The notes under the pieces: model-generated
Databases searched by the model: none
What the model was told of the DNA's origin: nothing
What the model saw: only the letters and a program-made list of their open reading frames with translations
Translations under genes and position numbers: made by a program
Shown here: one piece after another, positions 10,426 through 20,465 of the stretch
Layout: every line of letters begins with the position of its first letter
Position numbering within the stretch: position 1 is the first letter of the stretch
NCBI GenBank assembly: GCA_900618425.1
Contig: UZAN01046185.1
Location: 287-28,213 of the forward strand
Direction of reading: 5' to 3'
DNA: 27,927 nucleotides
DNA from: Echinostoma caproni
Lineage: Eukaryota; Platyhelminthes; Trematoda; Plagiorchiida; Echinostomatidae

Positions 10426-11150
10426 AATCTTTTCTGTGAATATCCATAATTACTTTTCAGATATTCGTCAACAGGTCTCTCCCGTATAAATTAAAGTAGG
10501 CATTCGTTCCAACAATTCGAGATGAAGTCATTTATTGATGCGGGGAAAATAGATGTGATACATAGATGAGAGTATCTGTGTACTTCCACAAAACGAATAC
10601 ACCTTTGACACACCAACTGAACTTCGCAAGCTGTCCAACACATGCATACACTCTTGTTCCACCGTACTACGACCCTGCCATGAAGCCTCGTAACAGTCCA
10701 GTGGTTGGCTTGCCGGTGAAATCTGCTATTTGTTAACATTAGTGAAGAATGATCGATGCCCCGTGTAGCTTGTACATACACAGAAGAAGTTGTTTGGGAT
10801 TAGCTTGGATAGTTGATGTGACTAATTTATTGCATGAGCAATCCGGGATTTTGATTTGACAGAATTTCTGGCGAATATTTGGAACCGATTATCTCTGACA
10901 AGAATAAAATCCTGTGGGATAGTCGTATATTGCCTGTTTTACAGCGGTAAGTGAAACTCTGAGTTTGTATAGGGGATGAACATTCATCAGTCTGATACAC
11001 TTGATAATTGTAATATATCAGGAAATCAAGTGAGCCGAAAAATTCAGTGAAAAAATGGCTGACTAGATGATAAAAAATAAAAGATACTTACAATAAAACC
11101 GACAGCAGCTTAGAAAACAATCAAACACCGAAACTGATAAACGTTTGTTA

Positions 11151-11498
11151 TCAGAGATTATTTTCTCTCTTGAAACGTAGGAAAATGGAAATTGAAATCA
11201 GTAAAATTATCTTGAATTGTTTGTATTCAGTCCAGTAGTCTAATGATTTCAGTTGTTCGGATATGACGCAACTTATTAGTGTTGAGAATTCTTTCAGAGC
11301 TAAGATAAAATTACGGAATTGCGTCATATATGTCCAGAAGCAGTTTAGTGAACGACGCAATGCACTTGTTTCAAAAAAGGAAAAGGTTGATACCTGGAGA
11401 TAAAATGCTGAGTTTTGCATATTCTGATTGATAAATTCGCCATGTGGATAAAAATCTGAATAGAAACGTTGTCTCTTCAGTGCGATGTTTTGAGACAC
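11151..11498 (-). pseudogene. Candidate Ty3/gypsy RT/RNase H junction remnant
   Basis: An uninterrupted 115-codon minus-strand frame contains, in order, H-G-E-F-I-N (residues 19-24), about 26 residues later S-A-L-R-R-S-L-N, then T-Q-F-R-N-F-I (about 58-64), and at the end D-Y-W-T-E-Y-K-Q-F-K. In gypsy-type Pol proteins the RT thumb and start of RNase H read G-x3-P-x3-K...L-R-S-F-L-G-x2-x-Y-Y-R-x-F-I...F-x-W-T-x2-x2-x-F. Order and spacing are similar, with an insertion of a few residues before the Y-x-x-F-I part. The hallmark glycines are missing, and neither the D-D RT box upstream nor the RNase H Asp downstream is visible. An open frame of this length could arise by chance in AT-rich DNA. 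I regard it as a lead, not an identification. Confidence 0.3.
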
Positions 11499-14400
11499 AT
11501 CAGATGAAAACTGCCGAAAATACGGTCATGAGACAGCTTCAACTTGCCTGCGGACAGCTCGATTATCAACCAATGTGAGCAGGCTCATCCCTTGTTTTGT
11601 TGTCCCTCTTGCCGTTTTTGTATGACTCGTGAAACTTGCGGGAGCGATTCCCGGTCAGAGAAATACATTTGAACCTGTTCGACAATAGCTGAAAATCAAT
11701 ATGTCTAGCTTTGCAACAATTAGACATCGGGAGTCAGATCGATACGTGTAAGGGGGGATGAAATGAGAGAGAGAGAGAGAGCAAAAAGAGACAACATACA
11801 CGAACGAGACCCGTTGATCAGGAGAGAAGGACGGAAAAGCCAAAGCTCGCAAGTGACGATGACACACCACAATCCTACACGGAAACTTAGCGGACCTATA
11901 GAATGCGCTATTAATTTAAAATTTTCTTAGCATGTAATCACTGTCACTTCTTATCCGCATGTTTACCCGAACGCACACAAACAATGAAATACATGAACCG
12001 TTCGATTATGTTGCTGTTTACTTACTGCACCACAATCCGTTGTATATGCATAGATTCAGGTAGAAAATACTAAGAGCTTGTGCCACAGTTGGGAACAACG
12101 ACATTGGCTCAGCGCGACATTTCAGGGTGGATGGTCAATGGTCGTCCCGAACATCGATCAACGACCAATTGAGTACGTATCAGGAACTGCGACATATTGG
12201 GGGTGCGACATCGCATGGTCAGAAACTACGTTAGGAAACACACGGCTGTCTGGGGTTTTCGAAAAAGTGAGAAGATATTGAAAAAGGCGATTTCTCAGGG
12301 GTGTGACATAGCAAGAGATTGACTGTATGTCGTTTTGGAGGTTCAAGACACAGAGGGTTGGTGAGTGGTTGGGGAGACCGTATGAGGGTTCTACTTTATC
12401 TGCGAATTTTCAGAATTGAGTTGTAATTATGAGCGAAGAATAAAACCAAGTCGGTTATTTCCAGAGAGCAGTACCGAGTCCTAGATGTGAAAATCCAAGA
12501 AGAGGGAAGAAGAAACCGAAAAATCCACCCAGGTGATCTGGGTAGAACACAGTGGAATTTAATACAGCGTAAATGCAGTGAAAGTTCCAGCGTATAAACA
12601 AATTATGATTGTGGAGAGTGTACGATAAGAAGTAAGAACGAGAGTAAACATTCAAAAATGATTCCACAGATAAAACTATGAGTTTGGAATTGGGAATTCA
12701 TTGACAGGCCTGAATGATTTCTGCAAAACCACACAACATTAACTCTCGTTAAACGTTTTCAAATGTAATTGGTATGATCGAGATCTCATATTCCGTTCGG
12801 CAATTGTGATCATTTGAATCGCTTGGTACTTGAATGGTGGAATTTTGTGTTCGTACTTCTTCACTGGTAACAGAGAAAACGCATCACTTGACATTTTAAA
12901 TCAAGGTGTAATAGCTGAATCGTTACCAGGTATTATTGATCGGGTATAACAGTCGAATCTGACCGAAGTGCATTCCGCGAGTCAGAGGCTTTTGGTTCAA
13001 AGTGGCATCATTTTGTACTATTCGAGTTATTCCTTATCCGAATTACGAAACGCCATGTGTGAATAATTTTTATTGTTTACCTGATATACAAGGATCCAAT
13101 AACAAGAATCAATAAAATATATCCGTGTATGGTGAATAAGATATGTACCGATGGGGTTTCATTGTTGATTTCTGACTGAAAAATATCATCAATTCCAAGC
13201 CACGAATTACGAGGCCCTTTATCGTTGTACACGTTCAAATGTGCGCAGTGCACAACGTTTGGAGAACGAATCTTCTCATCGTTTTGGACTTTTATGATAT
13301 AGCGTCGACTGGTATTGGGCCAGATACTGCAAACCATTTTCGTGCGATATGATACCAACTTCAAAGAGGGAAACACTCCCTATGGGGAGAAGTTAGTGCA
13401 TGAACAACAATCTTTAGCTGTAGATGGGGAGTGCACGCATGCTCTATGAAGCTAAAACCCAGTTCAGTCCCAATGCAGCAAGAGCGGATGATGCATGTGT
13501 ATTAGTTAGTCAATAGACCACTATTGGCTAATTCTATAGTCCGAGACATCCCGTTTCACGTGCAAAAACAACCAAAATTACTTCTTCTACTGCGTAGTTA
13601 TAAATCGAGGTTCGATAGGAATTTGAACAAAATCTTCAAACGTTTAGGATTAGTAAATTTGGAATAAATCATTCGATTGTCTAGAGTCATTTCTGACGAG
13701 TGTCTAACAGGACCGAACCGCTGTCCAATGCTATTTGTCCGTCATCACAAACATTTTAATCGCTTCTGGAATATTCAAACCTCGGTTCGTTTTCAACAGT
13801 TCACTCAACAAAACCCAAGGAACATATGATAGGTAAAAACACGTCATTTAGACGAACAATTTTACGTTTGTGCATTTTCGAACCAGTAGAAGCCGAGTTA
13901 TATGTCGTCAATTACGTGATGTAAAAGTTTCAATTGGCAGATTATTTAGTCCGATTCATCATTCGATCGCTTACTGGAGAGAGGAAGCGGGTGAATCGAT
14001 TTGTTACGTGAAAAAATTAGAGACACATGGAACGGTTCCAGCCACAATCACCTCAACACAGATCGAGTAGAAAGTTTAGAGTTTGATAAATGAGACAGTG
14101 ATATGCAATAACCAAAAGCCATTGGTCGAGAGCACTATAATGTGACATCGAAGCGATCGGTGCTCGGCTCCGAAAGTCTGAAATATGCATCGCAACAGTT
14201 ACGAGTGCATGCCTAACAACTACTCTGACTAAAAGTTAATGGTGCCACTCGCGATCACTTTATTGATCACGGTAGAGGAATGTTACACACACTATATCCC
14301 TCCCAATGCGCTCGTAATTTCACCTGATCTTTCGACCGAATGATTGACCTGCTCAATACTTTATCACCCTCCGGTGGCATGGTTAAGTAATGCAAATTTG

Positions 14401-15184
14401 ACGGCTCGAAACTTGGTCACCGAGCTCGTATGTTAGCCTACATTGCATGTTTCACTCAAACATAAATCGTTTTGTTGTTGCACGTTTTGTGCGACCATGA
14501 ACAGAATGGAAACCAACAAAACAAAACTAGGAAAAAAGATCACACATGACAAATGTCAAAGCAATCAAAAGAGTAGCAGTGAAAAATGTCGTCTACAGAT
14601 CCCCAAATGTGATCACGGCAGATTTGGGTCCAGATCGATTCCACAAACTGAAATGTCAAAAAGCGTAGGAAAAATTAGCATTTCACTGATGATGCAATGT
14701 TGTAGAAAAGGGCACGAGACGATGCGGTGGTGCCGAACCCTGGGAGTTGAATCATTGCTGACCTGGACATATCATGCGTGATGTCACTGCAGTCGCACGC
14801 ACATACACACACGAATTTAGACCAATTATTCGTCTGAAAAATCACACCGAGACAAAACAGTTTCAAATGTTTCAGATGCAAAAGTAGAACATTGCATCAC
14901 AACAGACGGGAAAGGTAAATGCATCTTTTGCCACTACTTTTTCACATAGCACGGCACTTTTTATCCGAACTTGCAACTTTTCAACACGCAGTACTATCTT
15001 GGTTCATCGGACATCAGAAGAGCGAATTTGCCGGCTTGTGTTGTTTCCTACAAACGACTGATGGTTGTTTGCTACTTCCTTCATTTTTCTTCTTTCCATA
15101 GAATATAATATGAGACACTATTCAAAAAAGGGGAAGCGACCGATCCAAGAGCAACCTCAAAACACACATCAAGAGGGGAAAAAG
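11499..15184. other. No recognisable gene (11499-15184)
   Basis: This stretch contains a GA microsatellite (11765-11781) and scattered open frames up to 112 codons (14443-14781, Cys- and Lys-rich, with no identifiable domain). I found no retroelement motif, splice-bounded exon or RNA gene that can be supported. Confidence 0.4.
11765..11781. repeat. (GA)8 microsatellite
   Basis: Eight uninterrupted GA units plus one G. Confidence 0.9.
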
Positions 15185-15232
15185 GTACTGTTGCTGCTGT
15201 TGGTGTCGGTGACGGTGGTGTTGGTGGTGAGA
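15185..15232. repeat. TGN trinucleotide low-complexity tract
   Basis: A run of TTG, CTG, GTG and GGT triplets forms a short, imperfect trinucleotide tract. The minus strand reads as a Pro/Thr-rich frame, which is a by-product of the repeat. Confidence 0.7.
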
Positions 15233-16727
15233 TTAGAACTAATGTCTTCCGGGGTAATAATTTGGTGACGTTCACACCAGGTCACCGCCGCCCAAGCAGA
15301 AAAGAAGGAAACTGAGATTATACATACGCTTAAGGAGGAACGGTGGTCGGAAAATATGATCTCTTTGTTAAACAAATGATTGCATCATTTATACACATCA
15401 CAATATGACAACTAATTAGACCGCGGAATCCAGGTATGTCAACTTTTGCAAAACCAAGCGTTCATTGACTGCGGGAAACAGAACGAACGGACGTATGCAA
15501 TTCACTCATCCCAGTCAACATCTCACTACCCTGGTGAAAGCAGTCACCGCATTCACCCATTCATCCGAAATCTCGTTATAGGTTATTCCTATTTCCGTCT
15601 CACAACAGCAATGAGCTTCGGTAACTCATATCAACCCGGGCAATATCACTCCAATACGCTCAACGGATTCTATTGACAGGACTCACATATTTCACAAACA
15701 AGGACACGTTTAGCCGAAACAACTAACAGTCATGAGAATGATGTTGTGTACGATTTAAAGTACAAATTGATCCACGCCGTCAGCAACCAAATTATTGGAA
15801 CTCCACGTTCACCCACGTTGCACAAGCGAATTTTCCAGAAGCAACTCAAACATGAGCACAAGTTTGAATTTCCAATAGTGTCACGGCGTTCTCTGAATAC
15901 CATTTCGTTTGTTAGTTCGAGATTATGAACAAACGTGGGGATGACCGAGAGGTTCTGTTGCTGTTCGACCTGAATTTGGAGGACCTGGTCATCAAAATTA
16001 GCAACCTGATTGTCGCTCGCTGGACACGTAACTGAACAATGAACACGAGAAGAAGAATAGAACTTGTGAGCATTTGTCCAGCGCGTTTATATAATTGCAT
16101 TTCTTGGACACCTTGAAAAGGGATTTATGTTTATCACCAGCATGCTTCTTGACTGTGATGAAATGACCGCGATTCCATCCACAGCCAAACATTCAGACGC
16201 AAAACCGGTTGTATTGAGATTATTCGTTTTGAAACGTTCTGCTGACCGATGCCGGCTAGGTATCTGTCGCGCTATCATAGCATTAACTTGACCGCTAAGC
16301 GCTAGCAATCGGATTTGAAACATCTATGTCGTACTTAGGAGTGGCACTGGCATTCGAGTTACAAAAATGTTCCGGAATGTGATGTGATGAAACGACGCAC
16401 ACACTCGTAATTTAGTCAACAAAAACCAACAGAGTTGGAGCTTTGAAATAAAGCAAAATGCCTCATGAACATCTCGAACGAATGCAAAAGCAATCGTGGT
16501 CGTTTGGTTGCTTCTTTATTAATTTATGACGCCATTTGTCGACATAATGGCAAAGCTGTCGTCCAGAAACATCAACAAAATCACTGTTGAAAGATCAGAA
16601 TGATTCAGTGATGAAGACATGTTGTGTGCAGTCGTGTGCGCCAAACATTGTTGGTCGAAATGAACTGACTGACTATCACTGAAGACAACACCTGAACAAC
16701 ACAGGAACTGGCAATTTGGTTCAGCCG
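15233..16727. other. No recognisable gene (15233-16727)
   Basis: Short open frames only. One at 15446-15676 (76 codons) has a fairly protein-like composition near its end (S-Y-Q-P-G-Q-Y-H-S-N-T-L-N-G-F-Y), but I recognise no family and no splice context supports it. Confidence 0.35.
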
Positions 16728-17035
16728 TGGCATGAGCTGGTTGGCGCAGTGGTAACACACATGCCTTCCATGCGATGGGTCCGGAGTTCAAATCCCGGAT
16801 GGGACGGCAGATATGCACTAGTGATGATCTCTAATAAGAGCGAAGCTCGAGTCTAGTGCTTCCAAGTGTATGGTTGAATCGATGAACTGAGGATTGTGCG
16901 TGAACGTGAAGTCCGAAGGATGGTCAGTCACATCCATCAACTTCTGTAGATTCTTTGTGATCATGGGTACACAGGACTCATTAGGGTCATTTGGCGACCC
17001 GTGTTTGCAAGACGTTACAGATATGTAGATATAAG
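16728..17035 (+). mobile_element. tRNA-headed SINE-like element with hammerhead module
   Basis: The head contains a clear RNA polymerase III promoter. GGTTGGCGCAGTGGTAAC (16739-16756) is an A box, GCCTTCCATGC sits at the anticodon-loop position and resembles a glycine tRNA with a TCC-type loop, and GGAGTTCAAATCCCGG (16782-16797) is the B box with a T-arm. CGGCAGATAT follows, and then a hammerhead fold at 16815-16859. The sequence after stem I begins GTGCTTCC, which also follows the third hammerhead at the right end of the window. Known parallel: the SM-alpha family of schistosomes, a pol III-transcribed repeat with a hammerhead. The 3' boundary is not certain. I extend to about 17035, where the sequence becomes AT-rich. 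No tail or target duplication was seen. Confidence 0.65.
16815..16859 (+). ncRNA. Hammerhead ribozyme fold, core-mutated
   Basis: Stem I is a perfect 6-bp helix, GCACTA (16815-16820) with TAGTGC (16854-16859). Between them come GTGATGA (16821-16827), which is the CUGAUGA box with C3 changed to G, stem II CTCT/AGAG (16829-16832 with 16837-16840) with loop AATA, CGAA (16841-16844), helix III GCTCGAGT (16845-16852), and the cleavage-site C at 16853. Helix III is almost palindromic, and its base pair 15.1-16.1 is G/U, not the usual A/U. The 10.1-11.1 pair is T/C. In the known ribozyme C3 pairs with G8 in the active site, so this C3G copy should cut poorly or not at all. The combination of box order, spacing and perfect stem I is very unlikely by chance. 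Confidence 0.7.
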
Positions 17036-20000
17036 CAAGGCCGATTTACCGGTTTTCGTCCATACTATACCAAGAAGAAAAACACGAAATCCACTTGAGT
17101 GAAGTGACCCAGTCCAAAAGGTGCACCCTTAACCGAAAGGGAGCTTACGAAAGTATGAGTGAAGACTTCCAAATGTGTTGTACGCTTCCATGGCGAGCAC
17201 AGTCTTTTGGCGAAGAAAAACGGGAGCACCCATTGCCGCTCACTAACTATTTTAAGATAAAACAATTCATCTGCAGAACGGTCCCAAATTGGTAACAGTT
17301 GGACACACGAAGACGCTCGCAAGTTTACGCGAACAGTTAAATGCAGAATGTTTCGATAGGTCCGGTTGTTATTGAGATTGCGTCCCATTTCTGACCTCAT
17401 ATATGATGCGGTCAGTTGAGGAAGTCTGGTAAAAACATCAGTTCGCAGAAAGACCAAGACATCCACACTCAACATCCATACAACTATCTCTGATTAGATA
17501 TGATTTCGGCTGTCTCCAAGCCGTTTTACTTCTTCGCAGACGACCAGATCAAGACGAAGCATTCACGAGAGTTACATTGAGGCGTGGGCTCCATATGTGA
17601 CACTGTTTTCCAGAGGATGTCGATCTGAGAATGTGCTCATAACGTGGGAGATTAACACATATTTCACTGTTTTCTTTCCCTCTTACAATTTGTTGTTCAA
17701 GTTCCACGAAAAGCACTGTTTTATTCCTGACATTTTAAATATTAGGCGGTTTCCTTTTGTCTCGCTCTTAAGTTTCAGATCGTCGAGATAGAGAGAAGAG
17801 TCACAGTGGAATTGGAAAATATGCGACACAATAATGTGGAATTCCGCGATGTCCGCGGGTCTCGCGCTCAGTGCTAAATCTGTTGCAGCCGAACTGAAGA
17901 GGGGACTGTACACAGTCCAACTAACACTGCTATGTACTGCTATGTACAGCTTAAACATACGCCTTGCTCATCAAAGTCCCGACGGAAATCTGCTTCACAG
18001 CTGTACGGGATTTTGCAAAGTAATCAATTTAGACTAAATAAAACGAACTCTTCGTTTCCCCCACAATGAACACACACGGAGACACATCAGTTGTCAAACA
18101 ACTTTTCCCTCAATTCCAATGGTTACTAGCTTGGTTTATTCTTCACGCTGAAAAACTCATTCACATTTTTTGTGTTATGAAATTTACGTGTCAAATCACA
18201 CATCAGTGTGACAGTTTCGGTCCATCTGGCATCTCCCATGAGTACCACCTAGTTCGTACAATTTCATCTGTCGCTTGCGATAAACGCTGGAACAATTTTC
18301 CCCGGCCTAATGCGTAGATTCATCACTCGCTAATACCTCTCGTCTCTCATCTCCCTTCATCAAAAATTATCGACCATCAACTTAGATAAAAGATGGATTT
18401 AATTGAAGACTTTGTTTCACACAAGATTATTGCTGTAATTGTGTTGGACGAATGTGGGTTTTGAGATCAGAAGCACGACTGATTTTCCCCTGTATCTGAT
18501 TACCTGTCTGTCACATGCGCGAGAAATTGTAGAACATGCGCTTTTACTTCGGGCTCTGTCCATCTCATAAGTGTCGAATCGTCGGGTATATCGCTTTTAC
18601 TCTTCGATGCATACTTTTGTGTCTGTTACATATGGTTGAACGCTGGCATTTCCAAACATTACTCTGAACCAATGCAAAAACAAAGTTGAATGCGTTGTAG
18701 TGAAGAAATATAACAAAAGACTAAATAGTATCATTTCATCGAGCAGACACTTTAAAACGAATATCGTCACATCAATGAACTAGAGAATGTTCGCACAAAT
18801 TTACCCATTACTTGAACAAAATAATTGAACCGACACAAGTGTCACAATTTGGCTCTATTACGAACGCGAAGCACACCTGTTAGCAGAGCCAAACGAGCTT
18901 TGAGTGTCCGACGGAAGGTAACATTCCATGAGACCAAATCCAGATGCCTGTTATCGAAATCATCAAACATCGGATGCACAAACGAACATGAATTGTCTCT
19001 GCTACCTTCATTCACGATTGTTTAACTAATCATCTGCACCTGTGATGCTACCTGTGCTGGTTAATCAGCAGGTATTTTGCAGACGTGGTCAAAAACGTCA
19101 ACTCTGTTCGCTTGGGACTGGATAGGCGTGGGGATGGGAAGAAGTTGAACGACTTTGATTTGCTTTGTTGTATTCTAGATGGGTTCCATAAACTTTGCAT
19201 AAACTAAGCAATCAGTTTCATCACTGCACACGTGAAAACCATTTCGGTTTCAGACACTATTAAATTCCGAGGAAATTATTATGCGCTACTCCAAATGGGA
19301 ACTCTGTACGCAGAGATATATCTAAACATATTCTACTCTTCGGTTCCACAACCGAACGTGTTACCAATCACCGTCACGACAACAAAATAACATTGCATAA
19401 CTCAACCACTCACTGCTCTACCTCTTGATAAATTTAGCCCTCTCAGTCTCGTCCCATTCTTTCATCTGACTGCATCTTTTATTCTCAGTTCAAATGAGAT
19501 CACCAAAAACAAACGTTCGCACAAAACGGGATTGAACTACAATGAGAAGTGGTTAGATGTTGAAATTGATGAAACAACCGAACAAAATTGAAAAGTCGTG
19601 ATTAATTTACTATGCTTCTAAAGTGAATGCATAATTCATTTGCCCGTCATAATGCCGTCCAAATTTTAACCAAGAAAGCTTGCCACATGTCACGTAAACA
19701 GATAGTCGCTAAGAGTTTCCGCAAAAACGATAATCCACGGAAACGAATCAAGTGAAAACGCAATATGTTCCTCGCCAAGATGTACATGTAACACAGCAAT
19801 TTACAAAAATAAATCTACCAAAAACAAGCAATGTGCTTCTGTCCACAAAATCCTAGCACTCTGACTGCCTCCTGGTTACCGTCAATCAAACACGTCTCGC
19901 AATAACAATCGATAGATTGGCCAAAGAATGCCAGACACACGTAGACCACAGTAAATCCCGAAATATGAACAACAGAAGGTTATGGAAAGCGAACACCAGG

Positions 20001-20178
20001 AAGCACGTCAATCACTGGCTGAATAAATCCGGGATAGGGAATATAAATGCTTCCTAATATCCAATTGGACAAAAACAGTTTGTGCTGAACATCGTACTAC
20101 TTATGTCCACGCTGAGTTTGCAATATAAAAACAGCTGCTGTGTATTACCACTACGGGCACGAGTGAGACCAGAACCGA
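17036..20178. other. No recognisable gene (17036-20178)
   Basis: The minus frame 17065-17475 (136 codons) and several frames of 60-91 codons show no domain that I recognise. A plus-strand F-F-A-D-D-Q at 17529-17546 resembles an RT YADD box in isolation but has no supporting motifs. A tandem TGCTATGTAC duplication occurs near 17928-17948. Otherwise I see nothing here. Confidence 0.4.
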
Positions 20179-20279
20179 CGTGAAAGAATGTAACTTTCAC
20201 GAACGCTTGGGTGTGTACCGCTGCTTCGGAATTTTGAGTTTAGTCAGCTGTTTCGAAGTTCGCGCTTGGGTACACCCAA
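20179..20279. repeat. Two adjacent strong hairpins of unknown origin
   Basis: The first hairpin is perfect: CGTGAAAG (20179-20186) pairs with CTTTCACG (20194-20201) around a 7-nt loop. The second, eight bases on, is long and imperfect. TTGGGTGT (20207-20214) pairs with ACACCCAA (20272-20279), and ACC (20217-20219) continues on GGT (20269-20271) after a 2-nt bulge. After an internal loop, CTTCGGAA (20224-20231) pairs with TTTCGAAG (20251-20258) with one G/T wobble, closing a 19-nt loop. That makes about 19 pairs in 73 nt. On the minus strand the inner part reads CGAAACAGCTG, as in hammerhead helix III, but no CUGAUGA box is placed correctly. It could be a MITE-like end, a structured RNA or chance. 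Confidence 0.5.
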
Positions 20280-20389
20280 TGACCCATTACTAACCTATCG
20301 CATCCTGGTGAAAATGATGAGCATTTGATTGCATAATAACTGTCTTTATGTCAGCAGATCGGATTCGGTTGCACCACCTATCCTTGAAC

Positions 20390-20465
20390 ATATTCCAGGA
20401 TATTTGAGTTGGTAAAATAACCGACATATTCGTACAACACACGTTTTACCAACTGAGCTGAGAAG
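20390..20465 (-). other. tRNA-like head on minus strand (possible SINE fragment)
   Basis: Read on the minus strand, AGCTCAGTTGGTAAAACG (20459-20442) is an excellent RNA polymerase III A box with D-arm character. TTGTACGAA lies where an anticodon loop belongs, and CTCAAATATCCTGG (20408-20395) is a worn B box. The A-to-B spacing of about 35-50 nt is right for a tRNA. The acceptor stem does not close, so it is not a functional tRNA gene. No hammerhead with proper boxes was found downstream of it, unlike the 7.7- and 16.7-kb elements. Confidence 0.4.

Larger units (their letters stand above)
9070..11150. other. No recognisable gene (9070-11150)
   Basis: This stretch holds a CA/TA simple repeat (9571-9593) and a B-box-like site near 10408. 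Open frames of 60-96 codons on both strands show no motif that I recognise. I could not assign the Lys- and Arg-rich minus frames between 9942 and 10284. Confidence 0.4.

Noticed and set aside
14443..14781. 112-codon frame with C-C-R-K-G-H...C, like a zinc knuckle
   Set aside because: Spacing does not fit C-x2-C-x4-H-x4-C, and nothing else Gag-like surrounds it.
17065..17475. 136-codon minus-strand open frame
   Set aside because: No domain, no protein-like motif order, and overlapped by a plus-strand frame; length alone is not enough.
17529..17552. F-F-A-D-D-Q resembling an RT catalytic box
   Set aside because: No motif A, B or L-G-V block on either side in any frame, so it is probably chance.
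20240..20262. Minus-strand CGAAACAGCTGAC as another hammerhead
   Set aside because: It shares the GAAA/helix III string with the 27.9-kb copy, but no CUGAUGA box or stem I is present; the bases are better explained by the long hairpin at 20207-20279.
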